NCBI GenBank assembly: GCA_036379355.1
Contig: DASVGV010000051.1
Span: forward strand, 1-56,427
DNA length: 56,427 bases
Direction: 5' to 3'
Source: CAJCIY01 sp036379355
GTDB taxonomy: Bacteria; Actinomycetota; Actinomycetes; Mycobacteriales; CAJCIY01
Positions 7,686-15,828 of the stretch are shown one piece after another. Position 1 is the first letter of the stretch; every line of letters begins with the position of its first letter. The position numbers and the translations under genes were made by a program. The notes beneath the pieces were generated by a model, which saw only the letters and a list, made by a program, of their open reading frames with translations, did not search any database and was not told the DNA's origin.

Positions 7686-8567
7686 ATGAGCGCAGGAGCG
7701 ATCGACCTCGCCGGCATCGTGGCGATCGACACCCACGTCCACATCGAGGCGGACAGTCACGGCTGCCTGTCGCTGGACCAGGAACTGATGGACGCCTCCG
7801 CGGCGTACTTCTCCGCGACTGCCGACCGGACGCCGACGATCGACCGGGTCGCCGACTACTACCGCGCTCGGCATCTGGCGGCGGTCGTGTTCACGGTCGA
7901 CGCCCACACGTTCACCGGCCATCCGGCGTTGTCCAGCAGGGAGATCGTGGAGCAGGCCGCGGAGCACGCCGACGTGCTGATCCCGTTCGCGTCGGTCGAC
8001 CCGCTCGAGGGCGCCGCCGCCGTCGACCTGCTGCGCGACCTGGTGTCCTGCGGCGCGCGGGGCCTGAAGCTGCACCCGTCGCTGCAGGGGTTCGTGCCCA
8101 ACGACCCCGCGCACTACCCGCTCTACGCCGCGGCCGAGGAGATGGGCATCCCCGTCGTGTTCCACACGGGCCAGACGGGAATCGGCGCCGGGCTTCCGGG
8201 GGGTCGCGGCATCAAGCTGCGCTACTCCGACCCGATGCTGCTCGACGACGTGGCTGCCGACCACCCAGGGCTGACGGTGATCCTGGCGCACCCGTCGGTG
8301 CCCTGGCAGGACAGCGCGATCTCGATCGCGACGCACAAGGCCAACGTGTTCATCGACCTGTCGGGTTGGTCCCCGAAGTACTTCCCGCCGCAGCTGGTCC
8401 GCGCCGTCAACGGCCTGCTCCAGCGCAAGGTCCTGTTCGGCTCCGACTACCCGGTCATCACGCCCGACCGCTGGCTCGCCGACTTCGACAACCTCGAGAT
8501 CAAGCCGGAGGTACGCCCGCTCGTCCTCAAGGAGAACGCGATCGCCCTTCTCGGTCTCGGCGGCTGA
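7686..8567 (+). CDS. Amidohydrolase-2 family metal-dependent hydrolase/decarboxylase
   Basis: The product has 293 residues and the TIM-barrel amidohydrolase-2 fold. The metal-binding HxH motif is in AIDTHVH near residue 16. Later metal ligands fit a histidine in GLKLHPS, VVFHTG and ILAHPS, and an aspartate in LFGSDYP near residue 262. This family contains both hydrolases and non-oxidative decarboxylases of aromatic acids (ACMSD and gamma-resorcylate type), so the substrate is open. The ATG at 7686 has an AAGGGA ribosome binding site. It is the first gene of an operon with a CoA ligase and the IclR regulator, divergent from the pob-pca operon, which suggests a role in funnelling an aromatic compound. 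Confidence 0.85.
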   Translation: MSAGAIDLAGIVAIDTHVHIEADSHGCLSLDQELMDASAAYFSATADRTPTIDRVADYYRARHLAAVVFTVDAHTFTGHPALSSREIVEQAAEHADVLIPFASVDPLEGAAAVDLLRDLVSCGARGLKLHPSLQGFVPNDPAHYPLYAAAEEMGIPVVFHTGQTGIGAGLPGGRGIKLRYSDPMLLDDVAADHPGLTVILAHPSVPWQDSAISIATHKANVFIDLSGWSPKYFPPQLVRAVNGLLQRKVLFGSDYPVITPDRWLADFDNLEIKPEVRPLVLKENAIALLGLGG

Positions 8568-8570
8568 GCG

Positions 8571-10100
8571 GTGCCCGACATCGGCCTGGGCAGCTGGCCG
8601 TACCGTCGCGCCCGGATCACGCCGGACGCGCCCGCGATCGAGCAGGCCGGCCGGTCGTACACGTACCGCGAGCTGGCCGAGCGCGTCGACGCGCTGGCTG
8701 CCGGGCTCGCCGCTCGGGGGGTCGCACGGGGCGACCGGGTGGCCTACCTGGGTGCCAACGACATCGCGGCGTTCGAGACCTTCTTCGCGGCCGGCCGTCT
8801 CGGCGCGGTCTTCGTCCCGCTCAACACGCGGCTCGCCCCGCCGGAGATCCGCTACCTCGTGGACGACAGCGGCGTGCGCGCCCTCGTCTTCCGCCCGGAG
8901 GTCCGCGACCTGGTCGCCGCGGCCGCGTCCGATGTCGGCGTGCTGGTCGCCGTCGACGGCGGTGAGGTGCCCGGCGCGCTGGCGTACGAGGACCTGATCG
9001 CGGCGGGGCGGGACGCCGAACGCGAACCGGGCGAGGTGTCGCTCGACGACGACGCGCTGATCCTCTACACGAGCGGGACGACCGGGCACCCCAAGGGTGC
9101 GGTGCTGACGCACGGCAACATCACGTTCAACACCATGAACCAGCTGGCGCACACCGACGTCCGCTCCTCGGACCGCGTCCTGTGCAGCGCCCCGATCTTC
9201 CACGTGGTGGGGCTCGGGCAGGTGACCTTGCCGACCCTGTTCAAGGGCGGCACGATCGTGGTGGCCCCGAAGTTCGACGCGGCCAGCGCCCTGGAGATGG
9301 TCGCCGAGCTCGGCATCACGGCCTTCGCTGCGGTTCCCACCATGCTGCAGATGATGTGCGATGCGCCGTCCTTCGCCACGGCCGATCTCGGGCCGCTCCG
9401 GTACGTCGTGTACGGCGGCTCCTCGGTGCTGGCGCGCGTCGTCGACGCCTGGCTCGGCCGTGGCATCGACATCCTGCAGGGGTACGGCATGACCGAGGCC
9501 GCGCCGGGCGTCCTGCTCGCCGCGCCGGACGGGGTGGCCGGCCACCCGCTGTCCCCGGGCGTGCCGCACTTCTTCACGGACGTGGCGCTGCTCGCCGCCG
9601 ACGGGTCAGTGGCGCCGGACGGCACGGGCGAGCTGCTCGTCCGCGGGCCCAACGTCTTTCGCGGCTACCACCACCGCGAGGCCGAGTCCGCCCACGCGTT
9701 CACCGATGGCTGGTTCCGGTCGGGTGACGTGGTGCGCCTCGAGACGGACGGGTGGGGGTACGTCGTCGACCGGGTCAAAGACATGATCATCTCCGGTGGC
9801 GAGAACGTCTACCCGGCGGAGGTCGAGGCGGCGATCGCGGCCATGCCGTCGGTCCTGGACTGCGCGGTGGTCGGCGTCCCGGACGAGCGCTGGGGCGAAG
9901 TGGGGTACGCCGTCGTGGTCCCGCGTCCCGGCGCGGCCCTGACGACCGACGACGTCCTGGCCCACCTGGACGGGCGGCTCGCCCGGTACAAGGTGCCGAA
10001 GTACGTCCGCCTGGTGACCGACCTGCCGCGCAACGCGACCGGCAAGGTGCTCAAGACCTCGCTGCGCGAAGCGGCCCGTACCTGGACGATGCAGGTATGA
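8571..10100 (+). CDS. Acyl/aryl-CoA ligase (AMP-forming)
   Basis: The product has 509 residues and belongs to the ANL superfamily. The P-loop LYTSGTTGHPKG is near residue 165, the adenylate-binding YGMTEA near 304, the hinge region SGDVV with VDRVKDMIISGGENVYP near 385-415, and the C-terminal catalytic lysine in NATGKVLK near 491. It would activate a carboxylate, aromatic or medium-chain, to its CoA thioester. The start is GTG three bases after the amidohydrolase stop, and the end overlaps the IclR start as ATGA. The substrate cannot be read from the sequence; the context favours an aromatic acid such as a hydroxycinnamate or hydroxybenzoate derivative. Confidence 0.9.
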   Translation: MPDIGLGSWPYRRARITPDAPAIEQAGRSYTYRELAERVDALAAGLAARGVARGDRVAYLGANDIAAFETFFAAGRLGAVFVPLNTRLAPPEIRYLVDDSGVRALVFRPEVRDLVAAAASDVGVLVAVDGGEVPGALAYEDLIAAGRDAEREPGEVSLDDDALILYTSGTTGHPKGAVLTHGNITFNTMNQLAHTDVRSSDRVLCSAPIFHVVGLGQVTLPTLFKGGTIVVAPKFDAASALEMVAELGITAFAAVPTMLQMMCDAPSFATADLGPLRYVVYGGSSVLARVVDAWLGRGIDILQGYGMTEAAPGVLLAAPDGVAGHPLSPGVPHFFTDVALLAADGSVAPDGTGELLVRGPNVFRGYHHREAESAHAFTDGWFRSGDVVRLETDGWGYVVDRVKDMIISGGENVYPAEVEAAIAAMPSVLDCAVVGVPDERWGEVGYAVVVPRPGAALTTDDVLAHLDGRLARYKVPKYVRLVTDLPRNATGKVLKTSLREAARTWTMQV

Positions 10101-10912
10101 GCGACGCCGCCCCGTCCCGCAACAGCGAGTTCGTGCAGTCGCTCGAACGCGGGCTCGCGGTCATCCGAGCGTTCGACAGTGATCATCCCGACCTGACGCT
10201 CAGCGACGTGGCGCGCGCCACCGGGCTGACCCGCGCGGCCGCCCGCCGGTTCCTCCTCACCCTCGTCGACCTCGGATACGTGCGGACGGACGGGCGCCTG
10301 TTCTCGCTCCGGCCGCTCGTCCTCGAGCTCGGGTACTCGTACCTGTCCAGCCTCGGGCTGCCCGAAGTGGCACTGCCCCACATGGAGGCGCTCGTCGCGA
10401 CGGTCCACGAGTCGTCGTCGCTGTCGGTCCTCGACGGCGCCGCCATCGCGTACGTCGCGCGCGTGCCGACCCGCCGCATCATGACCGTCGCGATCACCGT
10501 CGGCACCCGGTTCCCCGCGTACGCGACGTCCATGGGCCGAGTCCTGCTCGCGGGCCTGGCCCCCGACGAGCTGGACCGGCACCTGCGGAGCATCGAGATG
10601 GAGCAGCTCACCGCCAAGACGGTCACGAGTGAGGAGCGGTTGCGGGCGATCGTGGCCCGGGTCGCCGGTCAGGGCTACGCCCTGGTGGACCAGGAGCTCG
10701 AGGTAGGGCTGCGGTCGATCGCGGTCCCCGTGCACGTACGGGAGCGCGTCGTCGCCGCGCTGAACGTGTCGATGCATGCCTCGCGGGGCAGCTCCGACGC
10801 CGCCCGCCGGGAGCTGCTGCCGCCGCTGCGGGCTGCCGCCGCGGCGATCGAGGCCGACCTGGCGGCCAGCCCGGCTGCCGCGGTGCTGGCCTCGTCGCAT
10901 GTGCGCGGCTAG
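10097..10912 (+). CDS. IclR-family transcriptional regulator (PcaR/PobR-like)
   Basis: The protein has 271 residues. The N-terminal winged helix (about residues 8-70) contains LSDVARATGLTRAAARRFLLTL, and the C-terminal effector domain starts near residue 80. FVQSLERGLAVIRAFD at the N-terminus is typical of the PcaR/PobR/PcaU group, which controls protocatechuate and 4-hydroxybenzoate genes. It is translationally coupled to the CoA ligase. It probably senses an aromatic acid and binds the GTTC-N7-GAAC repeats at 7597-7630 and 10993-11009. Whether it activates or represses cannot be told. Confidence 0.9.
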   Translation: MSDAAPSRNSEFVQSLERGLAVIRAFDSDHPDLTLSDVARATGLTRAAARRFLLTLVDLGYVRTDGRLFSLRPLVLELGYSYLSSLGLPEVALPHMEALVATVHESSSLSVLDGAAIAYVARVPTRRIMTVAITVGTRFPAYATSMGRVLLAGLAPDELDRHLRSIEMEQLTAKTVTSEERLRAIVARVAGQGYALVDQELEVGLRSIAVPVHVRERVVAALNVSMHASRGSSDAARRELLPPLRAAAAAIEADLAASPAAAVLASSHVRG

Positions 10913-10942
10913 CGCCGTGGCGCGTTCGTGACCTTGTGATCC

Positions 10943-10971
10943 TTGACACGACCACGGCTCGGGTCAACAGT
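10943..10971 (+). promoter_or_regulatory. Putative promoter of the ABC importer operon
   Basis: TTGACA at 10943-10948 is a perfect -35 consensus. Seventeen bases later AACAGT (10966-10971) is a weak -10 candidate. The 132-base gap between the IclR gene and the importer operon otherwise holds only the operator-like palindrome that follows. Confidence 0.35.
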
Positions 10972-10992
10972 GACCACATTCATGCGGACACT

Positions 10993-11009
10993 TGTTCGCA
11001 AGCCGAACA
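10993..11009. promoter_or_regulatory. Operator-like inverted repeat before the ABC importer operon
   Basis: The site reads TGTTCG-CAAGC-CGAACA, a perfect six-base-arm inverted repeat with a five-base centre. It matches the best pobA-region site (TGTTCG-CATGA-CGAACG) in 14 of 17 positions. It lies just downstream of the predicted promoter and 36 bases before the first start codon. Confidence 0.5.
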
Positions 11010-11044
11010 CAACGTGCGCAGCGGCTCAACGATCGGAGCACCAC

Positions 11045-12430
11045 ATGGCAGACGGCGTGGGCGTACCCCCCTCTGAGGGGCTCGGGGACGAGGACCGGCA
11101 GCTGGCCATCAGCGAGGCGATCTTCGGCCGGTCGATGTCCAGACGCAGCGTGCTGCGCGGGGCCGCTGCCGGGGCGGCGCTGTTCGCCGGCGGCTCGCTC
11201 CTGGAGGCCTGCGGCTCGAGCCTCAAGGGCGGCAGCAAGGGCTCGGCGAAGAAGATCACGATCGGGTTCGTCTCGCCGCTCACGGGTGACCTCGCCGGGT
11301 TCGCGGTGTCCGACCGCTTCATCGTCGACACGATCCGCAAGACCCAGCAGTACAGCAAGGGTCTCAAGCTCGGGGGCACCACCTACGACATCGACATCGT
11401 CATCGCCGACAGCCAGTCCTCGACCAACCGGGCCTCCCAGGTGGCCCAGCAGCTCATCACCCAGAACAACGTGGACATGATCGTGGTCACCTCCACGCCC
11501 GAGGTGACCAACCCGGTCGCGTCCGTGTGCGAGTCGCAGCACGTGCCCTGCGTGTCCACGGTCGTGCCGTGGGAGTCCTGGTACTTCGGCCGGGGCGCCA
11601 AGCAGGGCGACACCTTCAAGTACACGACGATGTTCTTCTTCGGTGTGCCCGAGTTCGGGGACACGTTCATCCCCATGTGGAACCGCGTTCCGAACGACAA
11701 GGTCGTGGCGGGAATGTTCCCGAACGACGCGGACGGCAACGCGTTCCGTCAGGGCTGGCCGCCGCTGTGCCAGGCCGCCGGGTACAAGCTCGTCGACGGC
11801 GGCGCGTACGCCGACGGGACCACCGACTACACGTCCATGATCACGAAGTTCAAGGACAACGACTGCCAGGCGTACGTCAACGGACCCCTGCCGCCGGACT
11901 TCAACGTGTTCTGGAAGCAGGCGGCCCAGCAGGGTTACAAGCCCAAGATCGCGACGGTGGCGAAGGTACTGCTGTTCCCGGCAGACGTCGTCGCGCTCGG
12001 TGACCTCGTCATCAACATCGCCACCGACGTCTGGTGGACGCCGACGTGGCCGGGTCAGAGCTCGTTCGACGGGACGACGCCCAAGCAGCTGGCCGACAGC
12101 TTCCAGTCCGCGACGGGCAAGCAGTGGCTGCAGAGCCTCGGCAGCAGCTATGCGCTGTTCGAGGTCGCGTACCAGGCGTTCAAGGGCGTGGACGACCCGC
12201 ACGACCACGACGCGGTGGCCGCGCAGCTACGGTCGATGAACCTGGCGAACACCATGGACGGCCCGCTGAACTTCACGTCGGGACCCGTGCCCGGCGTGGC
12301 GATCGTCAAGCCCGGGGGTGCCCAGTGGAAGAAGGGCACCGGCAAGTACCCGTACGACCTCGTGGTGGTCGACAACTCGGCGAACCCCAACATCCCGGTC
12401 GCGGCCGAGCTGGAGCCGACCAACGCGTGA
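11045..12430 (+). CDS. ABC transporter substrate-binding lipoprotein, branched-chain amino acid type
   Basis: This 461-residue protein is a periplasmic-binding-protein type 1 (Peripla_BP_6) receptor. The N-terminus combines a twin-arginine segment (SRRSVLRG, residues 32-39), a hydrophobic stretch and a lipobox ending at Cys56 (SLLEAC). It is probably exported folded by Tat and lipid-anchored outside the membrane. The mature region opens with KITIGFVSPLTGDLAG, the usual start of the family. A GGAG ribosome binding site precedes the ATG. It is the first gene of a complete five-gene importer. In aromatic degraders such importers often carry aromatic acids rather than amino acids; here the neighbours make an aromatic amide or acid likely. 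Confidence 0.9.
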   Translation: MADGVGVPPSEGLGDEDRQLAISEAIFGRSMSRRSVLRGAAAGAALFAGGSLLEACGSSLKGGSKGSAKKITIGFVSPLTGDLAGFAVSDRFIVDTIRKTQQYSKGLKLGGTTYDIDIVIADSQSSTNRASQVAQQLITQNNVDMIVVTSTPEVTNPVASVCESQHVPCVSTVVPWESWYFGRGAKQGDTFKYTTMFFFGVPEFGDTFIPMWNRVPNDKVVAGMFPNDADGNAFRQGWPPLCQAAGYKLVDGGAYADGTTDYTSMITKFKDNDCQAYVNGPLPPDFNVFWKQAAQQGYKPKIATVAKVLLFPADVVALGDLVINIATDVWWTPTWPGQSSFDGTTPKQLADSFQSATGKQWLQSLGSSYALFEVAYQAFKGVDDPHDHDAVAAQLRSMNLANTMDGPLNFTSGPVPGVAIVKPGGAQWKKGTGKYPYDLVVVDNSANPNIPVAAELEPTNA

Positions 12431-13194
12431 GCGAACGGGCGCTGCTCGAGATCGACTCGATCAGCAAGCGCTTCGGCCAGGTCGTCGTGGCCGACCGGCT
12501 CTCGCTCAGCGTCGCCGAGGGCGCGACACTCGGCGTGGTCGGACCCAACGGCGCGGGCAAGACCAGCCTGTTCGGGATGATCCTGGGGGAGGTCCGCCCC
12601 GACGCGGGCGAGATCCGGCTGGACGGGACGCCCATCACACGGCTCGGTGTCGCCCGGCGGGTGCAGCTCGGTGTCGGTCGTACCCACCAGGTCCCGCGGC
12701 CGTTCGGCGGGATGACCGTCTACGAGAACGTGCTCGTGGCCGCGCAGCAGGGTGGAGGGCTCCGCGCGTCGGCGGCCGCGACCACTGCGCTCGACGCGCT
12801 GAGCGAGTGCCGGCTCGATGAGCACGCGAACGTCCCGGCGGCGCGGCTGGGCCTGCTGTCGCGCAAGCGGTTGGAGGTCGCGCGGGCGCTCGCGACGGGA
12901 CCGCGGCTGCTGCTCCTGGACGAGGTCGCCGGCGGCCTGACCGATCCGGAGGTCGCAGACCTGGTCGAGATCGTGCGCGGCGTCAACGCCCGCGGCGTCA
13001 CCGTCGTGTGGATAGAGCACGTGGTGCGCGCCCTGCTCTCGAGCGTCGACCGCCTGGTGTGCCTCGCGCTGGGCCGGCTGATCGCGGACGGTGTTCCCCG
13101 CGAGGTGCTGGCACGGCACGATGTCAAGGAGCTGTTCCTGGGGACCGACTCGACGGTCGCCGACCTGGACGGCCCGACGGAGGTGCAGCCGTGA
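12427..13194 (+). CDS. ABC transporter ATP-binding protein, LivG type
   Basis: The product has 255 residues. Walker A (GPNGAGKT) is at residues 39-46, Walker B (LLLLDE) at 161-166 and the switch histidine in WIEHVV near 198. The ABC signature is abnormal: where LivG proteins have LSxGQ, this one has LGLLS at about 141-145, followed by a normal RKRLEVARAL helix. The start is a GTG overlapping the preceding stop (GTGA). It works with the LivF-like subunit; the degenerate signature may make one of the two ATP sites weak. Confidence 0.9.
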   Translation: MSERALLEIDSISKRFGQVVVADRLSLSVAEGATLGVVGPNGAGKTSLFGMILGEVRPDAGEIRLDGTPITRLGVARRVQLGVGRTHQVPRPFGGMTVYENVLVAAQQGGGLRASAAATTALDALSECRLDEHANVPAARLGLLSRKRLEVARALATGPRLLLLDEVAGGLTDPEVADLVEIVRGVNARGVTVVWIEHVVRALLSSVDRLVCLALGRLIADGVPREVLARHDVKELFLGTDSTVADLDGPTEVQP

Positions 13195-13913
13195 ACGACG
13201 CACTGCTCGAGGCCGACGGCCTGGTCGTCCGGCACGGGCAGCTCGTCGCGTTGCGGGAGGTCTCGCTGCGCGTTCAGCCCGGGGAGGTCTACGCCGTCGT
13301 CGGCGCGAACGGTGCGGGCAAGTCGACGCTGCTGCGCACGCTGGCCGGCCTCCACCCCACCACCGGACGGATCCGCTTCGACGGGCAGGACGTCACCCGC
13401 GAGTCCGCGCACGCCCGCGTCCGGCGGGGGATGGTCATGGTGCCCGAAGGCCGGCGGCTGTTCCGGTCTCTCACCGTCGAGGAGAACATTCTCATCGGCG
13501 CGGTCAGCGGACGCGGCGGCCGATGGGACCTCGACGCGGTGTTCGACCTGTTCGCCTGGATGCGCGAGCGCCGGCACGAGCGGGTCAACCACCTGTCGGG
13601 CGGGGAGCAACAGCAAGTGGCGATCTGCCGGGCGCTGATCGCCAACCCGCGTCTGCTGCTGCTGGACGAGATCTCGCTGGGTCTCGCGCCGGTCATCGTC
13701 CAGCAGATCTACCAGATGCTGCCCCAGTTGCTCGACGAGGACATTGCCATCCTCCTGGTCGAGCAGGACGTCGCCCAAGCCCTGCGCGTCGCGACGCGGT
13801 TCCAGTGCCTGCTCGAGGGACGCACGACGCTGGAGGGATCGCCGGCGGACTTCTCCGCCGTCGACGTCGAGGCCGCCTACTTCGGTTTCGCCACCGAGGA
13901 TGCGGCGCCGTGA
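13191..13913 (+). CDS. ABC transporter ATP-binding protein, LivF type
   Basis: This 240-residue ATPase has an intact Walker A (GANGAGKS), signature (LSGGEQQQVAICRAL), Walker B (LLLLDE) and a Q-loop region before PEGRRLF, a LivF hallmark. The GTG start overlaps the LivG-like stop. The switch position reads VEQDV instead of the usual VEQNV. It is the second nucleotide-binding subunit of the importer. Confidence 0.93.
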   Translation: MNDALLEADGLVVRHGQLVALREVSLRVQPGEVYAVVGANGAGKSTLLRTLAGLHPTTGRIRFDGQDVTRESAHARVRRGMVMVPEGRRLFRSLTVEENILIGAVSGRGGRWDLDAVFDLFAWMRERRHERVNHLSGGEQQQVAICRALIANPRLLLLDEISLGLAPVIVQQIYQMLPQLLDEDIAILLVEQDVAQALRVATRFQCLLEGRTTLEGSPADFSAVDVEAAYFGFATEDAAP

Positions 13914-14779
13914 ACTGGGTCAACGCCATCATCCAGGGCCTGCTGCTCGGCGGGCTGTTCGCCCTGTTCGCCTGCGGTCTGTCGCTGCTGTTCGGCGTGC
14001 TCGGAATCATCAACCTCGCCCACGGCGATCTTGCTGTCCTCGGCGCCTACGTCGCGGTGGCGCTGCTGCCGAGCGTCCACACGAACGCGCTGTGGGCGCT
14101 CCTGTTCGTCCCGCCGATGTTCGCCGTCTTCGGGTACGTGTCGCAGCGGTCGCTCCTGCGGCGCAGCATGGAGAGCGGTCCGCTCACCACCTTGCTGGTC
14201 ACCTTCGGTCTTTCCGTCGTGCTCGAAAACGCCCTGCTGGAAGGGTTTTCCGCTGACAGCCACTCGCTGAGCGTTGGATCGCTGGTCACCAAGGCGTTCC
14301 GGCCGAGCAGCGCGATCTCGGTCAGCTACCTCCGGCTGGGCATCCTGGTCGTCGCGGTGGTCGTGCTGGTGATCGTGCAGTTCTTCCTCGCGCGGACCGG
14401 CACCGGGCGCCAGATCCGGGCGCTGGCCGACGACGGCGAGGCCGCCTCCATCGTCGGCATCAACACCCGGCACGTCGCGGGAATCGCCGCCGCCGTGGCG
14501 TTCGCCACCGTCGCGATCGCCGGCCTCGCGGACGGCATGTACGCGCAGTTCGGTCCCACCAGCGGCGGCAGCCTGCTGCTGTTCGGCTTCGAGGCAGTGA
14601 TCATCGGTGGCCTCGGGTCGCTCTGGGGCACGCTGGCGGGCGGTTGCGTGCTGGGCCTGGCCCAGACGATCGGCGCGCAGATCGACCCCACGATCGGCGT
14701 CCTGTGCGCGCATCTGGTGTTCCTGTTCATCCTGGCCGTGAAGCCGAGCGGTCTGATGCCCGCGACGGTGGAGGCGTGA
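13910..14779 (+). CDS. ABC transporter permease, LivH type
   Basis: A 289-residue membrane permease with about eight hydrophobic segments. The N-terminal GLLLGGLFALFACGLSLLFG and the GIINLAHGDLAVLGAY motif are characteristic of LivH. The C-terminal AVIIGGLGSLWGTLAGG is the usual coupling-region motif. The GTG start overlaps the LivF-like stop. Confidence 0.94.
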   Translation: MNWVNAIIQGLLLGGLFALFACGLSLLFGVLGIINLAHGDLAVLGAYVAVALLPSVHTNALWALLFVPPMFAVFGYVSQRSLLRRSMESGPLTTLLVTFGLSVVLENALLEGFSADSHSLSVGSLVTKAFRPSSAISVSYLRLGILVVAVVVLVIVQFFLARTGTGRQIRALADDGEAASIVGINTRHVAGIAAAVAFATVAIAGLADGMYAQFGPTSGGSLLLFGFEAVIIGGLGSLWGTLAGGCVLGLAQTIGAQIDPTIGVLCAHLVFLFILAVKPSGLMPATVEA

Positions 14780-15828
14780 CGACCGAGAGCGGCCAGGTAC
14801 GGCTGACCGCGCCGTCGCCGCCCCGGGGTCCGATCTCCGGCGCGCGCATTCGGCGCTCCACCCGGGCGTCGCGCTGGGCGATCGCGCCCGGCGTGGTGGT
14901 GCTCGCGGTCCTGGCCTACCTGCCGTACCTCCTGGAACAGAGCACGACCAGCACCCTCGTGAACTTCTTCATCCTGCTCGTGCTCGGCATGACCTGGAAC
15001 CTTCTCGCGGGATATGCCGGGCTCGTCTCGGTGGGCCAGCAGGCCTACATCGGGATCGGGGCGTACGCGGTCCTCTGGCTGGCGCAGCACGGGATCAACC
15101 CGTTCGCCGCGCTCCCGCTGGCCGCCGTGATCTGCGCGGTGGTGGCGTTTCCGGTGTCGTGGCTGGTGTTCCGCCTGCGCGGGGGCTACTTCGCCTTCGG
15201 CACGTGGGTGGTAGCGGTCGTCTTCTCGCTGCTCACCATCCGGGATGCCGCGCTCGGTGGGGGGACCGGCACCAACGTGCCCCACCTGGACGGGTTCGAC
15301 CCCGTGGTGCTGCGCGCGCTGACCTACTGGGCGTCGCTCGTCGTCGCCGTCCTCACCCTGGCCGCGTGCTATCTCGTGCTCCGCAGCCGGATCGGCATCG
15401 CCCTCACCGCGGTCCGCGACGACGAGACGGCCGCGCGGGCGGTCGGGGTCCGCGTCCCACGGGCGAAGCGGATCGTCTACCTCGTCGCGGCGCTCGGCGC
15501 AGGCGCGGCGGGCGGGCTGCTCGCGATCAGCCAGCTGAACGTGCAGCCGAACAACGTCTACGGCGTGCAGTGGTCGGCGTACATGATCTTCGTGGTGCTC
15601 ATCGGCGGAATCGGCACGCTGGAAGGCCCGATCCTCGGCACGATCGTCTTCTTCGTGCTCCAGCAGACGCTGGCGAACGAGGGGGCCTGGTACCTCATCA
15701 TCGTGGGCACGGTCGCCGTGGTCATGGCGGTCTGGGTCCGGCAGGGGCTGTGGGGTCTGCTCGACCGGTGGGGGCTGCGTCTGTTCCCGGTCGGCTATCG
15801 CGTGGAGCGCGACGCGACCAGGTCGTGA
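14776..15828 (+). CDS. ABC transporter permease, LivM type
   Basis: A 350-residue permease with a basic cytoplasmic N-terminus of about 35 residues and eight to ten hydrophobic segments. GMTWNLLAGYAGLVSVGQQAYIG is split around the family motif NLLxGYAGxxSxGQ, and AVRDDETAARAVGV marks the coupling helix. The GTG start overlaps the LivH-like stop. It completes the inner-membrane channel with the LivH-like subunit. Confidence 0.94.
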   Translation: MTTESGQVRLTAPSPPRGPISGARIRRSTRASRWAIAPGVVVLAVLAYLPYLLEQSTTSTLVNFFILLVLGMTWNLLAGYAGLVSVGQQAYIGIGAYAVLWLAQHGINPFAALPLAAVICAVVAFPVSWLVFRLRGGYFAFGTWVVAVVFSLLTIRDAALGGGTGTNVPHLDGFDPVVLRALTYWASLVVAVLTLAACYLVLRSRIGIALTAVRDDETAARAVGVRVPRAKRIVYLVAALGAGAAGGLLAISQLNVQPNNVYGVQWSAYMIFVVLIGGIGTLEGPILGTIVFFVLQQTLANEGAWYLIIVGTVAVVMAVWVRQGLWGLLDRWGLRLFPVGYRVERDATRS

